From Candidatus Latescibacterota bacterium (GTDB lineage: Bacteria; Latescibacterota; UBA2968; UBA8231), in assembly GCA_003529325.1 (NCBI GenBank), contig DPVW01000263.1, forward strand, positions 5,077 through 12,454: a DNA stretch of 7,378 nucleotides. The letters run 5' to 3'. Of the stretch, positions 1-5,688 are shown piece after piece. A program made the position numbers and the translations under genes. The stretch's first letter is position 1. Each line of letters starts with the position of its first letter. The notes under the pieces are model-generated. The model saw only the letters and a list, made by a program, of their open reading frames with translations. It ran no database searches and was not told the DNA's origin.

Positions 1-647
1 CGCCCCCGTCGCTGCAACCAGTCACGAGCGACTTGCTCGCGCCGGTTGCTGAGCACACCGTCGGACAGGATGTAGGCGATGAGCCCCCCGTCGCGGAGCA
101 ACCCCAGGGCACGCTCCAGAAACAGCGCCTCCACGCGACAACTACCTGCCGGCGCGGTGAAAGTGCCGTCATCGCCACGAGCCTTCGGCCCCCAGATCAG
201 GCCAGGCGCCCCCGTTTCGGTCTCCAGGCGTCGCCGCTGTTCGTCAGAGAGCAGATCTCGACTACGTCCAAAGGGTGGATTGCCGACTACGACGTCGGCG
301 CGCCAGTCCAGCAACTGTGCGCCGGAGTCCAGCAGACCATCGCCGGCCTCGATGTGTCCACCACCGCCCCCGGATCGGGCCCGTACCACCTCAGGGTCGA
401 TCTCTAGGCCGAAGGCATCGGTGGGGGTTGTCCAACCTCCCCGACACCCCTCGTCGAGCAAAACACCGTCCCCTGCGGCCAGATCGATGACTCGACGGCG
501 TGTTGACGGCGCCAACAGATCGACGACCTGCCAGAGAAAACGGGCGACGGTGGACAGGGTGAAAAACTGCCCATGGGGTGCGCTGTGTCCACGCCGACGA
601 GGGCGCTTGGCGGGTATCACCTGCCCGCTGTGTGCGATCGCTCCCAC
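1..647 (-). CDS. N6-adenine DNA methyltransferase, N-terminal part (runs off left edge)
   Basis: Partial gene; about 215 residues are visible and the C-terminus lies beyond base 1. It probably transfers a methyl group from SAM to adenine N6 in DNA. Read on the minus strand, it shows GQFFT around residue 28 (the F-x-T/P element of HsdM and Eco57I-like methylases), then the SAM-binding motif I IDLAAGDGVLL near residue 55, an acidic motif II (GLEIDP), and the catalytic motif IV NPPF near residue 123. A GGLIAYILSDGVLSN stretch follows, typical of this family after motif IV. The frame stays open upstream to about 680, so the start is uncertain: GTG at 647 is my choice, with TTG at 671 and GTG at 620 as alternatives. 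None has a strong Shine-Dalgarno. No restriction or specificity subunit is visible, so type I, type IIG and orphan methylase all remain possible. It is divergent from ssb. Confidence 0.85.
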   Translation of the reverse strand, partial: MGAIAHSGQVIPAKRPRRRGHSAPHGQFFTLSTVARFLWQVVDLLAPSTRRRVIDLAAGDGVLLDEGCRGGWTTPTDAFGLEIDPEVVRARSGGGGGHIEAGDGLLDSGAQLLDWRADVVVGNPPFGRSRDLLSDEQRRRLETETGAPGLIWGPKARGDDGTFTAPAGSCRVEALFLERALGLLRDGGLIAYILSDGVLSNRREQVARDWLQRRG

Positions 648-665
648 AGGCGTTACCTGTGCCTC

Positions 666-693
666 CCACAATTCGGGGGATCCCCGACTGTGG
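666..693. repeat. Imperfect hairpin between the methylase and ssb genes
   Basis: CCACA (666-670) pairs with TGTGG (689-693), and TCGGGG (673-678) pairs with CCCCGA (682-687) around a 3-base loop; a small asymmetric bulge joins the two stems. There is no T-run on either side, so it does not look like an intrinsic terminator. It lies within or just upstream of the 5' end of the methylase gene and about 170 bp upstream of ssb, where an operator or leader structure would fit. Its function is unknown. Confidence 0.5.
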
Positions 694-859
694 ACAAGGT
701 TTCAAAATGATTCCTAACCCGTTGTGTAAAAACGCTTTGCCTACTTTCCATGGTCGTCTGGCACGAGTGCTGCAGTGCACTATGTCGACGACCCGGGGGC
801 AGAGCCTTCTCCGGGCGTCTGAATCCATTCCACCATCCACCAATCGATTGGAGGGCTAC

Positions 860-1297
860 ATGTCTGAACTCAGGATGCCGGCGATCAACCAGGTCGCCCT
901 TGCTGGGCGGCTCGTGCAGGACCCCGAGTTTCGTATCACCGACCACGGCACCGCCCGCCTGACGAGCCGTATTGCCGTGAATCGTTCGTTTCGAGACCGC
1001 AATGACGACTGGCAGGAGGAAACCTCGTTCTTCAACATCGTCATCTGGAACCAGCTCGCAGAGCGGCTTGCTGATCGGCTGAAGAAAGGCACGCCGGTAT
1101 TTCTGAGTGGCCGTCTGCGCTCGGCAAGTTGGCGTGACGACGACGAGAACCCGCATTATCTCGTCGAGGTCCAAGCGCGCAACCTGCAAGTACTGGAGCG
1201 CCTCTCGGACGTGGTTAATGGCGAGGGCGTCGCTGACGCTGATATCGATGCCGAAGCCGAACTCGAGGAAGGCGAAGAGCTGGAATTGGCCGCCTGA
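860..1297 (+). CDS. ssb: Single-stranded DNA-binding protein SSB
   Basis: 145 residues. Binds single-stranded DNA during replication, recombination and repair. The N-terminal two thirds match the bacterial SSB OB-fold: NQVALAGRLVQDPEFR at about residues 10-25, the FNIVIWNQLAERLADRLKKG core, then VFLSGRLRSASW and a final beta strand ending VQARNLQVLE. A short acidic tail (EAELEEGEELELAA) follows. It lacks the D-D-I-P-F tip by which most bacterial SSBs recruit partner proteins. The ATG at 860 is preceded by GGAGGG at 850-855, and the protein begins at the point where family similarity begins; the frame runs open upstream to 578, but that extension looks non-coding. It converges on the thiolase gene. 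The family is clear; which lineage-specific partners bind this tail is unknown. Confidence 0.95.
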   Translation: MSELRMPAINQVALAGRLVQDPEFRITDHGTARLTSRIAVNRSFRDRNDDWQEETSFFNIVIWNQLAERLADRLKKGTPVFLSGRLRSASWRDDDENPHYLVEVQARNLQVLERLSDVVNGEGVADADIDAEAELEEGEELELAA

Positions 1298-1298
1298 G

Positions 1299-1338
1299 GC
1301 TGACCGACGGAGACGGTGTCCATGCCGTCTCCGTCAGC
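1299..1338. terminator. Shared hairpin between convergent ssb and thiolase genes
   Basis: Bases 1306-1316 pair perfectly with 1325-1335 (11 bp) around an 8-base loop. GCTGAC at 1299-1304 and GTCAGC at 1333-1338 offer an alternative outer pairing. The structure fills the whole gap between the two genes and overlaps the thiolase stop codon. No T-run follows on either strand, so it may act as a bidirectional terminator or as a block to 3' exonucleases. The hairpin is seen directly; its terminator role is inferred from its position. Confidence 0.6.
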
Positions 1339-2509
1339 GCTCGAACAGGGCAGCGATGCCCATACCGCCACCGATGCACAATGCGGCAATGCCCCGTCGG
1401 GCATCTCGACGCCGCATCTCATGCAGCAGCGTGACGAGGATCCGTGCGCCACTGGCGCCGACAGGATGCCCGAGGGCAATGGCCCCGCCATGTACGTTGA
1501 CCCGCTCCCCGTCCCAGTCGAGTCGTTGACCAACGGCCAATACCTGTGCGGCAAAGGCTTCGTTGACCTCCAACAGGTCGATGTCGGCCAGCGTCAGCCC
1601 GTTGCGGTTGAGCAGCTTCTCGATCGCCGGCGCCGGGCCGATGCCCATCACCCTCGGATCTACGCCTACCGACACGGCGTCGACGACGCGCGCCAACGGT
1701 TCGATGCCGAGCGCTTCCGCCTCCGACTCTGCTACGACGGTCACCGCCGCGGCACCATCATTCAGCCCCGAGGTGTTGCCTGCAGTTACGGTCCCCTCCT
1801 CGTCGAATGCCGGGCGCAGTTTGGCCAGGCTCTCCAGAGCAGCATCCGGGCGCGGATGCTCGTCGATATCAAACAGGAGGGGGTCCGTCTTGCGCGGGAT
1901 CTCGATGGGAATGATCTCGTCGACGAAATGCCCCTGCGCTTGGGCTTCAGCATATCGCTGCTGACTCTGCAAAGCGTACTCGTCCTGCGCCTGGCGAGTC
2001 ACCCCATATTCATCGGCAAGATTCTCCGCCGTGATCCCCATATGGCAGTCGTAGAAGCAGTCCCACAGACCATCCATGATCATCAGATCGGTCACTTGCC
2101 CGTGACCCATTCGTTCTCCCCAACGCGATCCAGCCAGACCGTAAAGGGCCCCACTCATGCTCTCCATACCGCCCGCAACGATGGCGATGGCTTCACCCGA
2201 TCGCACGGCGGAGGCAGCCAGAGCCACCGCCTTGAGACCGGAACCACAGAGCTTGTTCACCGTCATCGCCGGCACCGCGTGCGGGATGCCGGCATGGACT
2301 GCTGCCTGACGCGCCGGATTCGGCCCCTGGCCCCCCTGGTAGATCATGCCAAGGATAACCTCGTCCACGGCCTCTGGCGCGATTTTGGCCTGTGCCATGG
2401 CTGCGGAAACGGCCTCTCGACCGAGGGTGATCGGACTGATATCCCGCAGTGCGCCGCCGTAGGTGCCGATGGCGGTTCGTACGGCGCTGATAATGACGGC
2501 GTCGGGCAT
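1334..2509 (-). CDS. Acetyl-CoA C-acetyltransferase (thiolase)
   Basis: 391 residues, the normal length for the family. Condenses two acetyl-CoA to acetoacetyl-CoA and runs the reverse cleavage, feeding fatty-acid or amino-acid catabolism or polyhydroxybutyrate-type synthesis. All catalytic elements are visible: the nucleophile Cys88 in NKLCGSGLKA, the NEAF loop at 316-319, His348 in GGAIALGHPVGASG, and Cys378 in CIGGGMG. The overall pattern is that of biosynthetic type II thiolases (PhaA/AtoB-like) rather than the long-chain FadA type, although substrate range cannot be fixed from sequence alone. The ATG at 2509 has AGGAG six bases upstream. No beta-oxidation or PHB partner gene is adjacent. 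The gene stands alone, divergent from a small membrane protein and convergent with ssb. Confidence 0.95.
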   Translation of the reverse strand: MPDAVIISAVRTAIGTYGGALRDISPITLGREAVSAAMAQAKIAPEAVDEVILGMIYQGGQGPNPARQAAVHAGIPHAVPAMTVNKLCGSGLKAVALAASAVRSGEAIAIVAGGMESMSGALYGLAGSRWGERMGHGQVTDLMIMDGLWDCFYDCHMGITAENLADEYGVTRQAQDEYALQSQQRYAEAQAQGHFVDEIIPIEIPRKTDPLLFDIDEHPRPDAALESLAKLRPAFDEEGTVTAGNTSGLNDGAAAVTVVAESEAEALGIEPLARVVDAVSVGVDPRVMGIGPAPAIEKLLNRNGLTLADIDLLEVNEAFAAQVLAVGQRLDWDGERVNVHGGAIALGHPVGASGARILVTLLHEMRRRDARRGIAALCIGGGMGIAALFER

Positions 2510-2604
2510 GGCACTCTCCTGTAGCGTGATTGACCTTCTGTACGGCCATCTCTATCTTGCAAAGATTAAAGGTAGTTATGAACTGTCGCGTCAGGAGAGT
2601 GCCA
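2509..2604. repeat. Perfect 13-bp inverted repeat flanking a divergent promoter region
   Basis: TGGCACTCTCCTG at 2509-2521 is the exact reverse complement of CAGGAGAGTGCCA at 2592-2604, with 70 bp between. The left arm contains the ribosome-binding site of the thiolase gene, and the right arm contains the likely ribosome-binding site of the small membrane-protein gene. It may be a shared regulatory site, a paired operator, or a coincidence enhanced by both arms containing AGGAG. Confidence 0.6.
2530..2558 (+). promoter_or_regulatory. Putative sigma70 promoter for the small membrane protein and tRNA-Ala
   Basis: TTGACC at 2530-2535, a 17-base spacer, and TATCTT at 2553-2558. This is a reasonable match to the -35 and -10 consensus and predicts transcription starting near 2565, about 45 bases before the ATG at 2610. 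It lies inside the interval bounded by the 13-bp inverted repeat. The call rests on sequence pattern only. Confidence 0.5.
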
Positions 2605-2609
2605 GCAGC

Positions 2610-2840
2610 ATGGCGTGGGCCAAGAGCAAGGACTTTCTCGAACGACTTCAGCTCGGTAGCATCGTGCTGTATCTGATCTGCTTGGGCGGTTATACGATCG
2701 ACCGAGTCGGACAAGCATGGGATCACGTGCGCGCTGACCTTTTCGGCTTCACGTTCTTCTCGCTGTTTATCGCATCCACGATCCTTCTGCGCTTCGAAGA
2801 AGGTGGCGCCGACGACGAGGACGAGACGGCGGCAGGCTGA
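2610..2840 (+). CDS. Small two-helix membrane protein of unknown function
   Basis: 76 residues; I do not recognise the family. A short charged N-terminus (AWAKSKDFLERL) is followed by two hydrophobic segments, roughly residues 15-31 (GSIVLYLICLGGYTI) and 44-60 (LFGFTFFSLFIASTILL). An acidic C-terminal tail (GGADDEDETAAG) ends the protein. This points to a small inner-membrane hairpin. The ATG at 2610 is preceded by AGGAG at 2593-2597, a rather long 12-base spacing; the frame is open upstream, but without a better start. It lies 16 bp upstream of tRNA-Ala and was probably cotranscribed with it. The protein-like composition and good membrane segments support a real gene; its function cannot be inferred. 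Confidence 0.7.
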   Translation: MAWAKSKDFLERLQLGSIVLYLICLGGYTIDRVGQAWDHVRADLFGFTFFSLFIASTILLRFEEGGADDEDETAAG

Positions 2841-2856
2841 GCGCGGCACGGTTGTT

Positions 2857-2932
2857 GGGGCAGTAGCTCAGTTGGGAGAGCGCGGCGTTTGCAACGCTGA
2901 GGTCGTCGGTTCGATCCCGATCTGCTCCACCA
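2857..2932 (+). tRNA. tRNA-Ala (anticodon UGC)
   Basis: 76 bases that fold as a full cloverleaf. The acceptor GGGGCAG pairs with CTGCTCC and includes the G3-U70 wobble that identifies alanine tRNAs. The D-arm is GCTC/GAGC, the anticodon arm is CGGCG-TTTGCAA-CGCTG with TGC in the loop, and the T-arm is GTCGG-TTCGATC-CCGAT. The discriminator base is A and CCA is encoded at 2930-2932. tRNA-Ala(UGC) is often found inside rRNA operons, but no rRNA sequence is visible here. Confidence 0.97.
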
Positions 2933-2938
2933 GTACAG

Positions 2939-2978
2939 CGGCGCCACCGGACGATGGGGGCGCCGTTTCTGTTTCGTC
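2939..2978 (+). terminator. Intrinsic terminator after tRNA-Ala
   Basis: CGGCGCC at 2939-2945 pairs perfectly with GGCGCCG at 2959-2965, and CC/GG pairs inside the loop can extend the stem past one mismatch. A T-rich tail (TTTCTGTTTCGTC, 2966-2978) follows on the plus strand. It starts 6 bases after the tRNA 3' end and also separates that unit from the convergent UbiA-family gene. It is the only hairpin in the window with a convincing T-tract. Confidence 0.8.
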
Positions 2979-2985
2979 TACGCCG

Positions 2986-3858
2986 TCAGTTCGATCCGTA
3001 GACCAACCCCAGGCTAAGCCCTCCCCAGAGCAGCAGATTCACCTGCAGTGGCCGATCGCGCCAAAGCAGCGCTGTGGGATCGTCCCCTTCTCCTCGATGT
3101 ACCAGGAATAGATAGCGAAGTACGCCATACAGGACGAAAGGTATCGTCCATTGCATCTGGTGGCTGGCGGTAACGCCCCCCTCCCCGACTCCCATCGCAT
3201 AGAGCGCATAACAGACGACGGTCGCCGATGCCAGAATCGACATAACCTGATCGAGATAGGCCACGTCGTAAGAGCCGAGGGAGGTACGATGCAGTGCCGC
3301 GTCACCCTCGAAGCGCACCAACTCCCCTCGCCGTTTGGCTGCAGCAAGAAACAAGGTCAGCGTAAAGGTGCAGAGGATGAACCAGGTCGAAATTGCCACG
3401 TCTATGACGACCGCTCCGCCCACGGCACGCAACAGGAATCCGGCGGCGACGATCAGAATATCGACCAGTACAGTTCGTTTCAGACCAAAGGAGTAGGCCA
3501 GATTCAACGCCGTGTAGGTCAAACCAACGAAAAGAAAGTTGCGATGCAGGAGGGCAGCCGCCCCGAGCCCTCCCCCCAACAGAGCGACGGCGGCGACCCA
3601 GGCCACAGGTGCTGACAGATCGCCACTGGCAATGGGGCGACTCGCCTTGTCCGGGTGACGCCGGTCGGCTTCGGCATCAGCCAGATCGTTGACGAGATAG
3701 ATCGCCGAGCTCAGCAGGACAAAGGCACCAGCGGCAGCCAGGGCGGTGAGCACATAGCTGGAGTCCAGCAGATGTTCGGAGAACATGACCGCCGCAAGCA
3801 CGACCGCATTCTTCACCCACTGCTGCGGACGGATGGAGCGAAAGAACGACAGGATCAT
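2986..3858 (-). CDS. UbiA-family prenyltransferase, decaprenyl-phosphate phosphoribosyltransferase-like
   Basis: 290 residues, an integral membrane enzyme of the UbiA superfamily. The Mg-diphosphate binding motif is N57-D-L-A-D61-x-x-x-D65, continuing RRHPDKASRPIASG, with AYSFGLKR (121-128) as the family's other hallmark. About eight hydrophobic segments cover the rest. The short N-terminus with RPQQWVKN, the AAKRRGEL segment near 173, and the C-terminal HRGEGDDPTALLWRDRPL match the subgroup typified by mycobacterial Rv3806c. That enzyme moves phosphoribose from PRPP to decaprenyl phosphate to make the ribose/arabinose donor for envelope glycans. In other phyla the polyprenol length and the end product are not settled. 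The ATG at 3858 has GGAG 4 bases upstream. It lies 45 bp downstream of the GGDEF remnant on the same strand. No DprE1/DprE2 epimerase genes are in the window. Confidence 0.85.
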   Translation of the reverse strand: MILSFFRSIRPQQWVKNAVVLAAVMFSEHLLDSSYVLTALAAAGAFVLLSSAIYLVNDLADAEADRRHPDKASRPIASGDLSAPVAWVAAVALLGGGLGAAALLHRNFLFVGLTYTALNLAYSFGLKRTVLVDILIVAAGFLLRAVGGAVVIDVAISTWFILCTFTLTLFLAAAKRRGELVRFEGDAALHRTSLGSYDVAYLDQVMSILASATVVCYALYAMGVGEGGVTASHQMQWTIPFVLYGVLRYLFLVHRGEGDDPTALLWRDRPLQVNLLLWGGLSLGLVYGSN

Positions 3859-3903
3859 GTAGCTCCAATATCCTGTCGGTGAGATAACCTGTGAAATTCG
3901 GGC

Positions 3904-4436
3904 TTATGGGCGCGCTGGGCCAAGGCAGCCTTCAGACAGGATAGTAACTCCTCGACGATCTTTGACCTCAACCTTCTTGTCCTCCGACGTCGGCTTACGG
4001 GAGACGAGACCGAAACTCATCGTCAGAGAGATCTGATCACCAAGACATTCGAACTGACGGTTCATGGCGCGGGCCCGAAGATTTAGACTGCGCCGCTTGC
4101 CACGAGAAGTATCCCCATTGGGCATGCCGAGGATGAAATTGGCGCCATCATCTCGTCCCCTCCTTTGCGCCCGTACTTCGCATTGTGTTCGCCCAACCGA
4201 TCGGGGGCAATCATCACACATGCTATGGGCTGACCCTCTGCATTGGAGCTGCTGATGACCTGGGGTAACATGGGAGTGGTGAAAAACACCTTGTTTGGCA
4301 GGCCTGAGTGGGAATCTGTACCAGCGATTCGCATCCAACGGCGATTGCTGGCGCGCAGCTTGTTATTCTCTTCCGTCAGGCGTGTGATTTCTGCCTGCAA
4401 CTTGGGCACAAGATTCTTGTCGGTAGTTTCTGTCAT
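3904..4436 (-). pseudogene. GGDEF-like protein, apparently broken by internal deletion and frame change
   Basis: Two frames read as one family. The first (ATG 4436 to about 4150) gives an N-terminal coiled coil (LQAEITRLTEENNKLRASN), then SGLPNKVFF, CVMIAPDRLGEHNAKYG and RKGGDEMM, matching the T-G-L-P-N to K-Y-G-x-x-G-D part of GGDEF (diguanylate cyclase) domains. It stays open to 4083, but after GGDEMMA the reading turns non-homologous. The other frame takes over at about 4150 with DGANFILGMPNGD, then MNRQFECLGDQISLTMSFG, the usual domain end, and stops at 3904-3906. Some 20-25 residues normally found between these blocks are absent, and a degenerate DGANF stands where GGDEF is expected. The domain would be catalytically dead even if intact. 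Sequencing error could explain the frame change but not the missing segment. Upstream SD is weak. Confidence 0.7.
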
Positions 4437-4477
4437 CTATATCTGCACGTTTGCAGGTTCAGCGGTAGAAACCCTAA

Positions 4478-4505
4478 ATTACACTCGCACAACACGATCC
4501 TGCAA
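4478..4505 (-). promoter_or_regulatory. Weak candidate promoter for the GGDEF-like locus
   Basis: On the minus strand, TTGCAG at 4505-4500 and TGTAAT at 4483-4478 are separated by 16 bases. The -10 matches 5 of 6 consensus positions and the -35 only 3 of 6. It would start transcription about 35 bases upstream of the ATG at 4436. Another TTGCAG (4451-4456) with TAAATT (4475-4480, 18-base spacer) points the opposite way, toward the gene at 4518. Both are pattern matches only. Confidence 0.3.
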
Positions 4506-4517
4506 GAAGGACAGCCT

Positions 4518-4922
4518 CTGATACTCTGGATTCTGCCTGCCGCCTTCGCTTTGGCCGGCGTCGTTGCGATCTTGGCCGCACTTCGCATCCGGCACCGCCG
4601 CAACAACCGTCTGCAGTTGCGGTTGCTTGCTGGCCGACGACGCCTCCTCGGCGAGGAAATCGACACTCGCAGCCGTCGACTCGACGAACTGGACCCCGAG
4701 GAGTTGGCGGCGCAGCAGAACGTTGCTGATGTCGCTCTCGACGGCCTGCACATGGATCTGCTCAAGCGCGAGGCACAACTACAGAATCTACAGGAGTTGG
4801 CGCACCTGCAGCAGCACAAACTCGCAGTGCTGCAACGCCGCCGGGAAGAACTGATCCCGGCTGACAGTGCTACCACTGGACAACTCACCCCTCAGCCCGA
4901 CTCACAACAGTCGAGCAGGTAA
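4518..4922 (+). CDS. Membrane-anchored coiled-coil protein, no standard start codon
   Basis: About 134 residues; no family recognised. A single N-terminal hydrophobic segment (ILWILPAAFALAGVVAILAA, about residues 2-21) is followed by a basic stop-transfer patch (RIRHRRNNR). A long charged, heptad-rich helix full of Leu, Glu, Arg and Gln runs to about residue 112 (ending HKLAVLQRRREEL), and the Ser/Thr/Gln-rich tail looks disordered. It resembles a small cytoplasm-facing scaffold anchored in the membrane. No ATG, GTG or TTG is in frame near the start of the protein-like region. The best site is CTG at 4518, with AAGGA at 4507-4511 six bases upstream, an ideal spacing. It diverges from the GGDEF-like locus. 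The stop TAA at 4920 lies inside another open frame that ends at 5031. Confidence 0.6.
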   Translation: MILWILPAAFALAGVVAILAALRIRHRRNNRLQLRLLAGRRRLLGEEIDTRSRRLDELDPEELAAQQNVADVALDGLHMDLLKREAQLQNLQELAHLQQHKLAVLQRRREELIPADSATTGQLTPQPDSQQSSR

Positions 4923-5031
4923 TGAGGGCGGTCTCATCGAGTCGCGCGAAAATCTCGAAGATCGGTTTCTCGACAGCATTCAGCAACGTGAGGACGGGCC
5001 GAAGCCCCGCAACCGCCGTCGCCGCCGTTGA
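4867..5031 (+). CDS. Small basic-tailed ORF overlapping the coiled-coil gene, or its frameshifted C-terminus
   Basis: In the frame one base ahead of the preceding gene, the sequence is open across that gene's stop. It reads NEGGLIESRENLEDRFLD, then SIQQREDGPKPRNRRRRR, and a TGA at 5029-5031. The acidic helix-like stretch ending in an arginine cluster looks like real protein. As a free gene it could start at GTG 4867 (54 residues), but no good ribosome-binding site is seen. Alternatively it is the true C-terminus of the coiled-coil protein, joined by a +1 frame change near AGG-TAA at 4917-4922 or by an indel. I favour some form of linkage but cannot choose between these. Confidence 0.4.
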   Translation: MLPLDNSPLSPTHNSRAGNEGGLIESRENLEDRFLDSIQQREDGPKPRNRRRRR

Positions 5032-5062
5032 TCCTTGCCTCATACTCCTTCCAGAACGCAGT

Positions 5063-5092
5063 TAGGCGACCTGGGACAACCCAAGTCGCCTA
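5063..5092. terminator. Hairpin between the convergent coiled-coil region and frr
   Basis: TAGGCGAC (5063-5070) pairs with GTCGCCTA (5085-5092), then after one C-A mismatch TGGG (5072-5075) pairs with CCCA (5080-5083) around a 4-base ACAA loop. It is placed as a bidirectional terminator, about 30 bp after the plus-strand stop at 5031 and 36 bp after the frr stop. Neither side has a T-run. Confidence 0.6.
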
Positions 5093-5127
5093 CCATACGT
5101 ACCAGCGCAGCATGGCTCGATTTACCA

Positions 5128-5688
5128 CTAAACCTCCATGATCTCCGCTTCTTTGCTTATGATCATCTCATCGATCCGTTTGACAAAATCGTTGGTCAAG
5201 GCCTGAATGCGGTCATGCCCAGTGCGTGAGTCATCCTCTGAGACCTCACCCTCTTTTTGTGCCTCGTCGATCAGGTCAAGACCCTCACGCCTACCGTGAC
5301 GCACAGCAACGCGTCCATCTTCGGCACGACTGCGCGCGACTTTGGTCAGCTCAATACGACGCTCTTCTGTCAATTCCGGAATCGGCAGTCGGATGATTTC
5401 ACCGTCGTTGCTCGGATTGAGTCCGAGAGTGGGGTCGGCACGGATGGCCTTCTCGATATCACCGATGAGATTGGCCTCATACGGTTTGATGACCACAAGC
5501 CGTGCCTCCGGCACACTCACCGTCGACAACTGGTTGAGTGGCGTTGGCGTGCCATAATAGCTGACGCGGATACCGTCGAGCATCGACGTAGTCGCACGCC
5601 CTGTACGAACCCCACCCAAGGCGCGCTGCATCGACGCCAGGGCCGCCGTCATGTGCTGCTCGGTCTCGCTGAGAATCTCGTCGATCAT
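5128..5688 (-). CDS. frr: Ribosome recycling factor
   Basis: 186 residues, essentially the length of the E. coli protein. With EF-G it splits the post-termination ribosome into subunits in the cytoplasm. Family landmarks are present in order: the RTGRA segment near residue 28 on the first long helix, YYGTPTPLNQLSTVSVPEAR of the beta domain at 44-63, then IRADPTLGLNPSNDGEIIR and PIPELTEERRIELTK leading back into the three-helix bundle. The ATG at 5688 matches the standard N-terminus (MIDEIL), but its Shine-Dalgarno is weak. It follows tsf by 38 bp. In most bacteria pyrH lies between these two genes, and here it does not. Confidence 0.97.
   Translation of the reverse strand: MIDEILSETEQHMTAALASMQRALGGVRTGRATTSMLDGIRVSYYGTPTPLNQLSTVSVPEARLVVIKPYEANLIGDIEKAIRADPTLGLNPSNDGEIIRLPIPELTEERRIELTKVARSRAEDGRVAVRHGRREGLDLIDEAQKEGEVSEDDSRTGHDRIQALTNDFVKRIDEMIISKEAEIMEV

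Noticed and set aside
578..859. 94-codon N-terminal extension of SSB
   Set aside because: SSB similarity begins at the ATG at 860, which has GGAGGG just upstream; the upstream part is Cys/Arg/Pro-rich and crosses the intergenic hairpin.
690..860. LexA/SOS box or clear promoter upstream of ssb
   Set aside because: I found no CTGT-N8-ACAG match, and the candidate -35/-10 pairs (for example around TTTCAA and TGTGTA) are too poor to annotate.
1316..2524. Long plus-strand open frame (402 codons) opposite the thiolase gene
   Set aside because: It is the antisense shadow of a complete thiolase with all catalytic motifs on the other strand; its translation has no family-like features and is rich in Arg, His and Gln, as expected of a shadow in G+C-rich DNA.
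2193..2849. Minus-strand open frame of 218 codons spanning the thiolase start, the intergenic region and the small membrane-protein gene
   Set aside because: It crosses the divergent promoter region and overlaps two better-supported genes; its translation is Arg/Gly-rich without motifs.
4922..5065. ORF starting at the ATG that overlaps the coiled-coil gene's stop (TAATG)
   Set aside because: The overlap resembles translational coupling, but the 47-residue product is Ser/Ala-rich with no ribosome-binding site, and the alternative frame over the same bases has far better composition.
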